From: an uncultured Gemmatimonadales bacterium
Lineage (GTDB): Bacteria > Gemmatimonadota > Gemmatimonadetes > Longimicrobiales > Gaopeijiaceae
NCBI GenBank assembly: GCA_937919655.1
Contig: CALFPJ010000077.1
Span: 1 to 64,000, forward strand
Direction: 5' to 3'
DNA: 64,000 nt
In this document: positions 8,247-17,600 of the stretch, in pieces
How positions within the stretch are numbered: the stretch's first letter is position 1
Layout of the letters: each line of letters starts with the position of its first letter
Program-made: the position numbers and the translations under genes
The notes under the pieces: generated by a model
What the model was told of the DNA's origin: nothing
The model's input: only the letters and a program-made list of their open reading frames with translations
The model's database searches: none

Positions 8247-8702
8247 TTAGTTGTTAGCCGCACCGGTGTTGATCCAGTTCTTGATGTTCGTGAGATCGAT
8301 GTTGTCCAGGGCACTGCCGCCAAGCGGCATGCGCGAGCCACTGCCTCGACCTTCCAGCTTCTTCACCAAGTAGCTGTTGTTCGCGTCGTTGGCGATGACG
8401 TACACCTCATCAGCCGAACCGGTGACACCCACCAGGGCGCCGTGGTTTGCCGCGGCGCTACCCCCGAGCGTGAGCCCACCCGCGCTCCCGCCGTGGCAAC
8501 CAGACGCCGTGCATCCGTTTCGCGAGAGGATCTCTTGCACGTCCTGGGCAAACGACGGGTTGGCCTTGATGGTGCGGGCTGAGCCTCCGGTGTTGCCGTC
8601 TCCGTCATCCACGATCGGGTCAGTGGGGCCGTCGCTACCACCGCACGCCGCGGCGAACGCACAAACGACCAATGAGAAAAAGATCTGACGACGACGAGCC
8701 AT
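8247..8702 (-). CDS. c-type cytochrome-like lipoprotein with a CX4CH motif
   Basis: A 151-residue lipoprotein starting MARRRQIFFSLVVCAFAAACGG, with a lipobox at the AAAC. A low-complexity linker (GPTDPIVDDGDGN) leads to a single cytochrome-c-like domain. The presumed haem attachment site reads C-TASG-CH, one residue longer than the canonical CXXCH by two positions (CX4CH). A Met in GSRMPLGG could be the distal ligand, and the IKNWINTGA helix closes the domain as in other 'domain of planctomycete/Gemmatimonas cytochromes'. ATG 8702 is favoured over 8738 because the signal peptide begins there. It is first in the operon with YceI and the barrel protein. Haem binding is inferred and not certain because of the unusual spacing. 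Confidence 0.8.
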   Translation of the reverse strand: MARRRQIFFSLVVCAFAAACGGSDGPTDPIVDDGDGNTGGSARTIKANPSFAQDVQEILSRNGCTASGCHGGSAGGLTLGGSAAANHGALVGVTGSADEVYVIANDANNSYLVKKLEGRGSGSRMPLGGSALDNIDLTNIKNWINTGAANN

Positions 8703-8807
8703 GGCTACCTCCTGATGGATAAATAGATGTCGAGACAATCTATGAATTTTGTTAGTACCCTACGCCTAAGCCACACTTGGATTACGAAAACCCTCGTGGC
8801 GCTGAAG

Positions 8808-9125
8808 TCAGGCGATCCAGAGCACGCAGACTATCGCGATCACGAGCTGCACGAGCGCGAAAGGGAGCGCTTTCTTGACGAAGGCCCCAAAGGAGAGCTT
8901 CAAGCCGTGCTTGTGGATGATCGTCACGGCCACGAGCGTCGAGGCCGACCCTATGGGCGTGATGTTTCCCCCGAGATTGGCCCCGAAAATTACAGCCCAC
9001 CAAAGTGGGTCCGTGGGTGGGCGGACCATGCCATTCGCGAGGGGCATGCCAGCGATGATCTTCGCCAGCATCGCTGCCAGGGGAATGTTGTCGGTGACCG
9101 AGCTGAACGCCGCTGTCGAGCCCAA
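8808..9125 (-). pseudogene. C-terminal fragment of an ArsB/NhaD-type ion permease
   Basis: Only about 105 residues remain. The pieces SSVTDNIPLAAMLAKIIAGM, DPLWWAVIFGANLGGNITPI and GSASTLVAVTIIHKHGLKLS match the last three helices of SLC13/ArsB/NhaD-type ion transporters, whose full length is about 420 residues. The frame can be read open farther upstream, to near 9250, but the translated sequence there shows no transporter character and has no start. The 5' two thirds are absent, so this is a truncated gene. The 239 bp between it and the amidohydrolase hold no other recognisable gene. Confidence 0.65.
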
Positions 9126-9364
9126 AGCCGCTCCCGTCCCGACGGCGCCGGACGTCGCCCACCTCGCCGTGATGTCGGCAATGCGAGAACTTGAGTTGGA
9201 GCACCTGAGCCGGTGGGGTGTTCTCGCGTCGGTTTTCGGACACCGGGTCGTGACGCTAGGGCTGTCGCCGATCCCTTCTCTGAGCGTGACCTACGGCCCC
9301 ATCTCGGCTCCGTCGGATTGGCGATAGCGGCCGGTGCCTTGGCCGCGCTGGCCTGGCAATCTCC

Positions 9365-11122
9365 CTAGCGCCCGCGCACCTCTTGGCGAATGAGGACCTG
9401 GCCGGGTAAGGCCCCGGTGAGCGCGCCTGCATCCACTACGGGTTGCCCGTTCACGAAGACGTATTCAATGCCTTCGTTTCGGCCGCCGGGGTCGAGGATC
9501 GTCGAGAAGTCCTGCACTGCGTCGTAGTCCAGGATCACGAGGTCGGCCTTCTGGCCTACGCGGATATAGCCGCGGTCCGGAAGACCAATGATCTGGGCGG
9601 GCAGCCCTGTGGACGAGCGTACGAAAAATGGCAACGAGATCGTGCCCTTGTCTCGTACATAGGTGGCAATCTTGTGCGGATAGGTGCCGTAGTAGCGCGG
9701 GTGCTGACCCTGGCTGGGGTCCGGCACCACGCCGCCATCCGTCCCGGTCGCCGTGAAATCCTGGCGCATGTAGCGCTCGACGTCTTCGGCACTGCCTGCG
9801 ATCCCGCGGAAGCGGACGCCGGAGCGAATATCGGATTCCGCCTCAAGTGCCAAAGTCAGAACCTGGTCGACGGGAGTCAGCCCGTTCTCGCGCGCGACAT
9901 CTGCCAGCGTCTTGCCTACCAGCGTGGGATCTTGCGGCGATACCACGATGACATGACGGTCAGCCCCGCCTTGCAGATCGAGAATGAACTCAATGTCGAT
10001 CAGCATCTCCTTGCGTAGCACTGGATCTGCCAAGTGCGCCCGCAGGTTCTCCTTCGCGTCGACCATCAGCCCACGTCGGTTCCACATCGGCGCGTCCAGT
10101 CCGCCGCTGCGATCGGTCCCGACCGGGGCGAAGTACCACTTAGGGATCACCTCGACGGATCCGCCGCCGAAGGTCTCGTAGGGGTATTGGTCGAGGTAGA
10201 CTTGCACGCCCGCCGCGCGCGCGCGCTCAATGGCTATGACATCCACCGCGGATTGGCCCCACGTGGTCGGACCCTTGGCCTTAATGTGGCTCCCCACCAC
10301 GCGGATCCCCGTCTCGCGACCAATGCGGATGGTCTCCTGCATGCCATCCGTCGCGGTGAGGCGCCAGCCTGGTGACCAGGTCGGCGGCGGAGTGTAGTCC
10401 GACGCGATGCTGGGCGTGAGCCACAGCGGCAGCGGGGACTGGCTGCGCTGGTGCGAGTAGTAGAAACCGTCGTACTCCGCGACGACATGCGCGAGCGCGA
10501 TGATCTCCTCCGTGGTCGAAAACCTTCCGGGGCGGTATTCGGGGCCAGCCCCCAGGCCCCAGGCACCGACTTCCATCCCAAGACGTACCTCCTGCACCAT
10601 TCGCACGATCTCGGCCTCGGTCGCATGGCGCTCGTAGTCGTCCCCCATGGCCACGCTTCGCACGGTCCCGTGGCCAACCATCGGGACGATGTTCAAAGCG
10701 GTGCCGCCGCTCCGGTATCCGGCGATCTCGTCTCCGAGAGGCCAGGCGGGATTTCGACCATCAGGCCCGAACACGACGGTGGTAATGCCTTGAGCGACCA
10801 AGTTCGATGCACGCCTCAGTTCCACCCCTCCGGAGAAGAGGGCGCGGTCGGCGTGCGAGTGCATATCGATGAATCCGGGCATCACGAAGAGACCGGTCGC
10901 ATTGATGGTGCGCGTGGCTGTCGCGTTGCTGAGATTTTCCACGGCGACAATGACGCCGGCTTGCACGCCGACGTCAGCGGTGATCGCTGGGTTACCCGAG
11001 CCGTCCAGGACCATGCCGCCCCGGATGATGAGATCGAAGGACTGGGCTTGTACAGACGGCGCGGCGCCAAGCAGAGCTAGGAGCGCTGCGACTGATGCCA
11101 TGAAGGGGGTGATCCGGAGCAT
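9365..11122 (-). CDS. secreted D-aminoacylase-type amidohydrolase
   Basis: A 585-residue exported metal hydrolase. The signal peptide runs to SVQAQ (about residue 27). The mature enzyme has the amidohydrolase-3/N-acyl-D-amino-acid deacylase layout: a small beta sandwich, GFIDMHSHAD (metal-binding HxH), a central GSHIKAKG with its metal His, ATGTDGG near residue 440 with the catalytic Asp, and a C-terminal strand region (GYIRVGQKADLVILDYD, GIEYVFVNGQPVVDAG) that closes the sandwich. It probably removes acyl groups from N-acyl-D-amino acids or cleaves D-amino-acid peptides in the periplasm. A paralogous domain forms the N-terminal half of the protein at 14680-18792. The exact substrate cannot be read from sequence. 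Confidence 0.9.
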   Translation of the reverse strand: MLRITPFMASVAALLALLGAAPSVQAQSFDLIIRGGMVLDGSGNPAITADVGVQAGVIVAVENLSNATATRTINATGLFVMPGFIDMHSHADRALFSGGVELRRASNLVAQGITTVVFGPDGRNPAWPLGDEIAGYRSGGTALNIVPMVGHGTVRSVAMGDDYERHATEAEIVRMVQEVRLGMEVGAWGLGAGPEYRPGRFSTTEEIIALAHVVAEYDGFYYSHQRSQSPLPLWLTPSIASDYTPPPTWSPGWRLTATDGMQETIRIGRETGIRVVGSHIKAKGPTTWGQSAVDVIAIERARAAGVQVYLDQYPYETFGGGSVEVIPKWYFAPVGTDRSGGLDAPMWNRRGLMVDAKENLRAHLADPVLRKEMLIDIEFILDLQGGADRHVIVVSPQDPTLVGKTLADVARENGLTPVDQVLTLALEAESDIRSGVRFRGIAGSAEDVERYMRQDFTATGTDGGVVPDPSQGQHPRYYGTYPHKIATYVRDKGTISLPFFVRSSTGLPAQIIGLPDRGYIRVGQKADLVILDYDAVQDFSTILDPGGRNEGIEYVFVNGQPVVDAGALTGALPGQVLIRQEVRGR

Positions 11123-11190
11123 GACCGCCTCTCGATGAAGGAGATCACACGATGCCGAGCCCTAGGGCTGATGGCTAGTGCCGAGCGGGA

Positions 11191-11964
11191 CTACCAGATC
11201 CTGAAAGTCGCTAGGATCGGGCGGTGGTCGGACGCCATCGCTTCCGCAATCACTCGGTGCTCCAGCAGCTCAAATGCGCCCGCCGGCCTCACCATGACGA
11301 AGTCGATTTCCCGATCCGGCACGTCGGCCGGGAAGGTGTCGACGTCGCCCTGCTTGTCGAGGATCTGCCAGGCACGGCCCAAGGTCACGAGCACGCGATC
11401 CCCGCGACGAGAGTTGAAGTCTCCTGCGAGAATGACGGGGTGATCGAAGTCCGAGAAATAGCTTACCACGGAATCCGCCTGAGCCGCACGCTCCTCGGGT
11501 GAGCCGGCCAGGTGGACAGACACTACGGAGATCGCGCGCCCTGCTCCACCGACGATTTCCACCTCGTGGATCGTCAGCGCGCTCCCGGCACTGGGTGGAA
11601 GCGCGTGTGTGCGGACGTTTCGCACCGGTAGCCGCGTGAGGACCGCGTTGCCGTATTCCCCGCCCTGGTACGGGCGATGTGCCCCGTGAAAACCTCGCAT
11701 TCCAAGCAACTCGGCGAGCACAGCGACCTGATCGACCCCGCCCGTACGCTCCGTGTTCTTATCGACCTCCTGGAGCGTGATGACGTCCGCATTGAGCGCG
11801 CGCAACGCCTCGGCAATTCGAGGCAGGTCGACCTCGCCGTCCATCCCGGCGCCGTGTCGAATGTTGTAGGCCACTACCGTGAGCGTGCCCTGGGCCCAGG
11901 CATTGCCAGGGACCGCCGGGAGGAGCGTGACAAAAGCGGCGACCCACCAGTAGCTGTTCTCCAT
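11191..11964 (-). CDS. secreted endonuclease/exonuclease/phosphatase-fold protein
   Basis: A 257-residue protein with a signal peptide (ending GNAWAQ) and a complete EEP fold. The motifs are VVAYNIRHG (N-terminal Asn), ITLQEVD (metal-binding Glu), VVSVHLAG, ILAGDFNSR (catalytic Asp-x-Asn) and ASDHRPILATF (catalytic Asp-His). These enzymes cleave phosphodiesters; secreted members include nucleases and sphingomyelinase-like enzymes. ATG 11964 is well supported by an AAGGAGA ribosome site 7 bp upstream, whereas longer in-frame extensions lack homology. It is upstream of the amidohydrolase gene on the same strand, 68 bp apart. Substrate is unknown; scavenging of phosphate or nucleic acid is a reasonable guess. 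Confidence 0.9.
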   Translation of the reverse strand: MENSYWWVAAFVTLLPAVPGNAWAQGTLTVVAYNIRHGAGMDGEVDLPRIAEALRALNADVITLQEVDKNTERTGGVDQVAVLAELLGMRGFHGAHRPYQGGEYGNAVLTRLPVRNVRTHALPPSAGSALTIHEVEIVGGAGRAISVVSVHLAGSPEERAAQADSVVSYFSDFDHPVILAGDFNSRRGDRVLVTLGRAWQILDKQGDVDTFPADVPDREIDFVMVRPAGAFELLEHRVIAEAMASDHRPILATFRIW

Positions 11965-12051
11965 CCCCAATCTCCTTGCTCTGATACGGATCCACCACAA
12001 TGATCCGAGTATAAGTGTGCGCCCGCCACCTCGTACCGTACCGAGAGAGCA

Positions 12052-13404
12052 ATGGAAACGCTGAAGTCCTACAACCCGTTCGATGGCAGCGAGGTCGGTG
12101 AAGTCCCGATCACACCGGCCAGCCAGATTCCTGACGTCGTGGCGCGGGCGCGAGTGGCACAGCCTGCTTGGGACGCCCTTGGACTTGCCGGACGAGCAGA
12201 GATCCTCCGGAAGACCACAGCGATCTTCGCCGAACGCGCACAGGCGCACGGCGAACTCATGACGGCGGAAATGGGGAAGCCGCTGGCCGAGGCTGTGGGC
12301 GAAGCCAAGTCGCTCGGCATGATCGACCACGAACTCGACGAGATCGCGTCTGCGCTGCAGCCGGAGATCGTCGAGGACGGACGGTTACGGTCGACAGTCT
12401 ATCATGACCCCCTCGGTGTGGTCGGTGCGATCACCCCGTGGAACTTCCCGATGTCCATGCCAGCCTGGATGGTTCTGCCAGCCCTTGCCGCAGGCAACAC
12501 GGTCGTCTTCAAGCCCTCTGAGGAGACCGCCCTGTGCGGCCAGGCATACGCTGACGTTCTCAACGAGGTGCTCCCTCCGGACGTTCTGATCGTTGTCCAC
12601 GGCGCGGACGACCAGGGTAAGGCCCTCGTCCAATCAGACGTCGACATGATCGCGTTTACGGGTTCGCGCGAGGTGGGCAAACACATCATGCGTGAGGCGG
12701 CCGGGACGCTGAAGCGCGTCGTGCTAGAGTTGGGTGGCAAAGACCCCATGCTCGTACTCGAGCACGCCGACATCGCAAAGGCGGCCAAATTCGCCGCGTG
12801 GAATTCATTCCGAAACGCGGGTCAGGTCTGCGTCTCTACGGAGCGCATTTTTGTTCTCGATTCAGTCGCTGATGAGTTCGAAGCCGCGCTCACGGACATC
12901 GCATCAGCGATGCGCGTAGGCAACGGCGCCGACGAAGTCGACATCGGGCCCATGGTCAACGCCCGTCAGCGTGACCACGTGCTCGCCCAGATCGACTCCG
13001 CGGTCGCGGGCGGCGCGAGCGTGTTGGCAGGTGGCACCGGGCATCACGGCAATTTCGTGATCCCGACGGTGCTCGGGAACGTGAGTGAAGACATGGACAT
13101 CGCGTGCGTCGAGACGTTCGGCCCCGTGGCGTGCGTCACCCGCGTTTCTTCGGTGGATGAAGCCGTGGCCAAAGCCAACCACACCCATTTCGGTCTGGGC
13201 GCGGTCGTCTTCGGCGAAGACGGCGCGGATACCGCTGCGGTGGCCCGCAGGCTCACGGCCGGCATGATCGGCGTGAACCGTGCGGCTGGGGGCGCGGTTG
13301 GTACTCCCTGGGTCGGGGCGCGTCAGAGCGGCCTTGGTTTCCACAAGTCGCCCGACGGGCACAAGCAGTTCACTCAGGCGCGGGTGTTGACCACGGCATT
13401 GTAG
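12052..13404 (+). CDS. NAD(P)-dependent succinate-semialdehyde-type aldehyde dehydrogenase
   Basis: A 450-residue aldehyde dehydrogenase of the short GabD/Sad type (classical GabD is about 480). All catalytic features are present: Asn131 in TPWNFP, the GSREVG cofactor loop near 204-209, general base Glu226 in LELGGKDPM, and nucleophile Cys260 in [11 protein letters not shown]. It oxidises succinic semialdehyde, or a similar aldehyde, to the acid in the cytoplasm, feeding GABA breakdown products into the TCA cycle. There is no GABA transaminase next to it, so the physiological substrate is uncertain. It is divergent from the endonuclease-like gene upstream and convergent with the DDAH-like gene downstream. 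Confidence 0.88.
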   Translation: METLKSYNPFDGSEVGEVPITPASQIPDVVARARVAQPAWDALGLAGRAEILRKTTAIFAERAQAHGELMTAEMGKPLAEAVGEAKSLGMIDHELDEIASALQPEIVEDGRLRSTVYHDPLGVVGAITPWNFPMSMPAWMVLPALAAGNTVVFKPSEETALCGQAYADVLNEVLPPDVLIVVHGADDQGKALVQSDVDMIAFTGSREVGKHIMREAAGTLKRVVLELGGKDPMLVLEHADIAKAAKFAAWNSFRNAGQVCVSTERIFVLDSVADEFEAALTDIASAMRVGNGADEVDIGPMVNARQRDHVLAQIDSAVAGGASVLAGGTGHHGNFVIPTVLGNVSEDMDIACVETFGPVACVTRVSSVDEAVAKANHTHFGLGAVVFGEDGADTAAVARRLTAGMIGVNRAAGGAVGTPWVGARQSGLGFHKSPDGHKQFTQARVLTTAL

Positions 13405-13417
13405 TCCGCAACGGGCG

Positions 13418-13481
13418 TGATCTGAGACACGGCGTGAAGGCTGCATGCCTGATCTGATACACGGCGTGAACGGTGCAGGCC
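13418..13481. repeat. two-copy 32-bp imperfect tandem repeat
   Basis: Unit one (13418-13449) and unit two (13450-13481) begin TGATCTGA and share ACACGGCGTGAA; they differ at only a few positions, and a third partial TGAGAC follows. The repeat lies between the convergent dehydrogenase and DDAH-like genes. No coding or terminator function is obvious. Confidence 0.75.
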
Positions 13482-13548
13482 TGAGACGAGATTGGCTTGT
13501 CGGGCCGCCGGGCCGCCCCAGTACCCTCGGCCTCAAGCGGGACACGAC

Positions 13549-14442
13549 CTAGACCGCGTTCCGCTCCAGTGTGCGCGTGAGACATGTGGGCCCGCCGCAG
13601 CCCTTGAGGCTGATCTCCGTGCCATGGTAGCTGTGGACTTCTACACCTGCGGCTTCCATGCGTCGACGCGTCTCGGGATTCCCCTTCACCGCAAGCGCGA
13701 CGCGAGGCGCGACGGCCAAGACGTTGCATCCCATCGACTCAAACTCCGCTGTCGGGACCTCAACCAGGGAGAAACCTCGGTCCACGAGCGTCTCCCTGAA
13801 CGGGACGGGTAAGAGAGGCGAATAGACCAAGAGCAGATCCTCGGCCAGCGGGCTGACCATCGACATCAGGTGGAAGACATCACCAGTCCCTTTCCAATGT
13901 GGGAGAGGAACTTCTATCAACTCGACATCCTCTCCGAGTAAGGCTCGAAGCTGGTCGATGCCATCTTGGTTCGTGCGATACCCGCGCCCGACGGCCAAAC
14001 AACCCGACGACAGCCACGTCGCGTCGCCTCCTTCCACCGTTCCGTTGCCTTCGATTTGGCCCGCCACGTAGATGCCCAACTCTGCATATTCCAACCCCTG
14101 CCGAGCGGGTTCGTGCGCTCGCGCGTGCTTCCCCATGCGACACAAGACGGCCCCACTGTTGGTCACCAGCGACGCATCGCGCACATAGAGCGAATCCATG
14201 CCGATGTCTTCCTCGGGCATCCACTCGACGACCACACCCAACCCCTCGAGGAGGCCGGCGAGGGCGTCGCTCTCCGCACAAGCGCGTTGGAAATCCGGCG
14301 GCCCCTCATAGTTGAGGTTCTGCCACTGAGCGTTGATGCGCTCCTGGTTCACGAACGCGCCCCGAGCGTGCTTCAGAAGCACACGCCGCAGCCTGCCTAC
14401 GTCTGATTGGTACACCAGGCCGCCTCCCGCGGTCAGGATCAA
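13549..14442 (-). CDS. DDAH/arginine-deiminase-superfamily amidinohydrolase
   Basis: A 297-residue pentein-fold enzyme. Recognisable features are SLYVRDASLVTN (substrate Asp), a central EGGDATWLSSG with the acidic guanidino-binding pair, THis-bearing PLPHWKGTGDVFHLMSMVS, and the C-terminal GCGGPTCLTR whose last Cys (about residue 287) is the nucleophile. Dimethylarginine dimethylaminohydrolases release citrulline from methylated arginines; related enzymes act on arginine or agmatine, so substrate choice remains open. The frame starts at a TTG at 14442 and a shorter start is possible; the fold really begins at GRLRRVLL. It is cytoplasmic. No arginine-degradation partners are nearby. Confidence 0.85.
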   Translation of the reverse strand: MILTAGGGLVYQSDVGRLRRVLLKHARGAFVNQERINAQWQNLNYEGPPDFQRACAESDALAGLLEGLGVVVEWMPEEDIGMDSLYVRDASLVTNSGAVLCRMGKHARAHEPARQGLEYAELGIYVAGQIEGNGTVEGGDATWLSSGCLAVGRGYRTNQDGIDQLRALLGEDVELIEVPLPHWKGTGDVFHLMSMVSPLAEDLLLVYSPLLPVPFRETLVDRGFSLVEVPTAEFESMGCNVLAVAPRVALAVKGNPETRRRMEAAGVEVHSYHGTEISLKGCGGPTCLTRTLERNAV

Positions 14443-14679
14443 TGAGCACCCGAACTTCGCCCCACCCGATCTCTATGGGAAAGTGCAAGAGCGTCTCCAC
14501 CCTCACCCCAAACAAGTCGCCGGATCCCGGGGTCGGTGGTGGGACCTAACCCCGCCATGCATAATGCGCGATAACACAAAACTCGTCATCGAGACTGAAG
14601 TGGGCATGGGCACGTCGATGCACATCGAATCCTACCTCCGGGTGACGACACGATCCGAGAACCACACTAGGAACACCAC

Positions 14680-17600
14680 ATGAACACGATCACGCTCCTC
14701 CTCACGCTCCTTTCTGCGCCCGCCATGACCCCGCCTGCGGCCGACACGGTCGACGTGTTGATCCTCGGTGGCGTCGTCTTCGACGGTTCCGGGCGCCCCG
14801 GAGAGATCACGGACGTGGGGGTCACCGACGATCGCATCACATTCATAGGCAACGCGGCGAACGCTGGAGTGGTGGGTGTGCGCACTCTAGACGCGCACGG
14901 TCTCGTCGTAGCGCCGGGGTTCATCGACCCTCACGCCCATGCCCAGGGCGACCTGGCGAGTTCCGACCGGGCGCGCCGTGAGAATCAGAACTACCTCATG
15001 CAAGGGGTCACGACGGTGGTGGTCGGTAACGACGGGCACGGCACCTATGAGATTGCCGATACCAGGGCCACCTATGCGAAGCTGGGGACAGGCACGAACG
15101 CCGCCCTTCTCGTCGGATTCGGATCAGTTCGCGGGGCGGTGCTCGGCCAAAGCGACGCGGCACCCACTCCTGCGGAACTCGAGGAGATGCGCCAGCTCGT
15201 AGATACTGCCATGCGTGACGGGGCGGTGGGGATGTCGACTGGGCTCTTCTACAACCCTCAGAGCTACTCGACCACAGCAGAGGTCATCGAGTTGGCCAAG
15301 GTCGTCGCGAGATACGGGGGCACCTACGACTCACATCTGCGAGACGAAAGCTCCTACACCATAGGACTCATCGGTGCGGTGCAGGAGGCGATCGACATCG
15401 GCAGGGAGGCGGGGTTGGCCGTGAATATCTCTCACATCAAAGCCCTCGGTGTGGATGTGTGGGGTCAGGCCGAGACCGTCCTCGGTATGATTCGCAGCGC
15501 TCGTGAGCAGGGCCAACTCGTAACTGCAGATCAGTACCCGTATACCGCCAGCGGCTCGTCCGTCGGCGCTTCGCTGCTCCCGAGGTGGGCCCAGGCTGGA
15601 GGCTCAGACGAGCTGGTTCAACGCCTCGACGACGGGGAGACCCGAGCACGCATCGTCACCGAGATGGCGGACAATCTTCGGCGCCGGGGGGGCGCATCCG
15701 CGCTGCTGATCACCGGGGGCCGCGACGTCGAGTTGCGTGGCATGACGCTCGAGGAGATCGCCGCCAAGTGGGGCATCGACGCGATCGAGGCCGCCATCCG
15801 GATCGTCCGCAACGGGGGGGCCGGCGTCGGGTCGTTCAACATGAACGAGGCCGACATCGCGACGTTCATGGCGTCGGAATTCGTCATGACCGGCTCGGAC
15901 GGATCCGACGGGCATCCCCGCAAATACGGCACGTTCCCCAGGAAGATCCGGAAGTACGTGCTTGAAGACTCCGTCATCAGCATGGCACGGATGGTCCAAG
16001 CGTCGTCCGCCCAGCCAGCTCAGGTCTTCGGGCTCTCAGGCAGGGGTAGCATCTCGCTTGGGGCATTCGCGGACATCGCCGTTTTCGACCCCCACACCGT
16101 GAGGGACGAGGCCACCTTTCTTGAGCCCAAACTGCTAGCCACCGGCATGCGCTGGGTGCTCGTGAACGGCGTCCTAGCCGTCGACAACGGTGAGCCCACA
16201 GGAACACTGTCCGGAGCGACGCTGACTCGTGGAAGCACCCCGAAAACCTCCACCTTCGATGGGCTCGCGCTTCGGAGCATTGGGCCCTCGGTCGCAACCG
16301 GGCGCATCAGCGACGTCGCCATCGACCCGAGGAACAAGAACATCTGGTACGTCGGCGCGTCATCCGGGAACGTCTGGAAGACCATGAACCGTGGTACGAC
16401 GTGGGAGCCCATTTTCGACGACTACGGCTCATACTCCATCGGGGCGGTCACGCTGGACCCCGGAAACTCCAACGTACTTTGGGTCGGCACCGGTGAAAAC
16501 GCGTCGCAGAGAAGCGCAGGCTTCGGGGACGGGATCTACAAGAGTGTCGACGGCGGCGCGTCCTTCCGCCACATGGGGCTGCCCCGCTCCGAACACATTG
16601 GCGACATCCTCATTGACCCCCGCGATTCAGACGTGGTCTTCGCGGCGTCGCAGGGCCCCCTGTGGTCTTCTGGAGGGGAGCGCGGACTCTACCGAACCAA
16701 GGACGGCGGGACGACGTGGGAACGGGTCCTTCACGTCTCCGACGACACCGGCATCGCCGACATCGTCTTTGACGCCTTCGACCCGGACGTGATCTACGCC
16801 GCGTCCTACCAGCGACGGAGGCACGTCGGCATGCTGGTCGCGGGCGGGCCCGAGGGGAAGATCTTCCGGTCCCGCGACGGCGGCGACTCGTGGTCCGAGA
16901 TCATGAGCGGCATTCCTCGGGTCGACCTGGGTAGAATCGCCCTCGAAACTTCTCCGTTCGAAGCCGGCGTGGTGTACTCGCTCGTCGCGGCGCAGGGTGA
17001 GGAAAGCGGGTTCTTCCGATCGGGCGACTTCGGTGAGGCGTGGACGCGTCAGGGCGATTACGTCGTCGTCGACCCGCAGTATTACGGCGAGCTGTTCGCC
17101 GATCCACACCGCCAAGGTCGGCTGTGTGCGGTAGACGTGAACATCCATTGCACTGAAAACGATGGGGTAAGCTTCGAGGCACTCCCCCTGGATCGGGTCC
17201 ACAGTGATCACCATGAGGTCGTCTTCGACAGCGACGACCCCGAGTACATGATGATCGGCAACGACGGCGGGCTCTATGAGACCTTTGACGGTGCTCGGAC
17301 CTGGCGCCATCACAACAACCTTCCCATCACCCAGTTCTACCGCGTCGGCGTCGACAACCGGGAACCCTTTTACTGGGTTTACGGTGGTACACAGGACAAC
17401 GGCACGCTCGGCGGCCCGTCGCGTAGCCGCAACGCGGTCGGCGTTCGTGCCGGCGACTGGACTCGAGTCGTGGGCGGTGACGGCTTTCAGGCCCGCATCG
17501 ACCCGACGGACCCGGATATCGTTTACGGCATGTCGCAGGGCGGTCGCATTCAGCGCGTGGACATGGAGACTGGTGAAAGCACCAGCATAGCTCCCCCGCA

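Noticed and set aside
9126-9364. Short plus-strand frame ending AGALAALAWQSP near 9368
   Set aside because: A hydrophobic tail can be read, but the frame has stops upstream and no start; probably a decayed or chance frame.
12052-13404. GABA catabolic cluster around the dehydrogenase
   Set aside because: No aminotransferase, GABA permease or regulator is adjacent; the enzyme stands alone.
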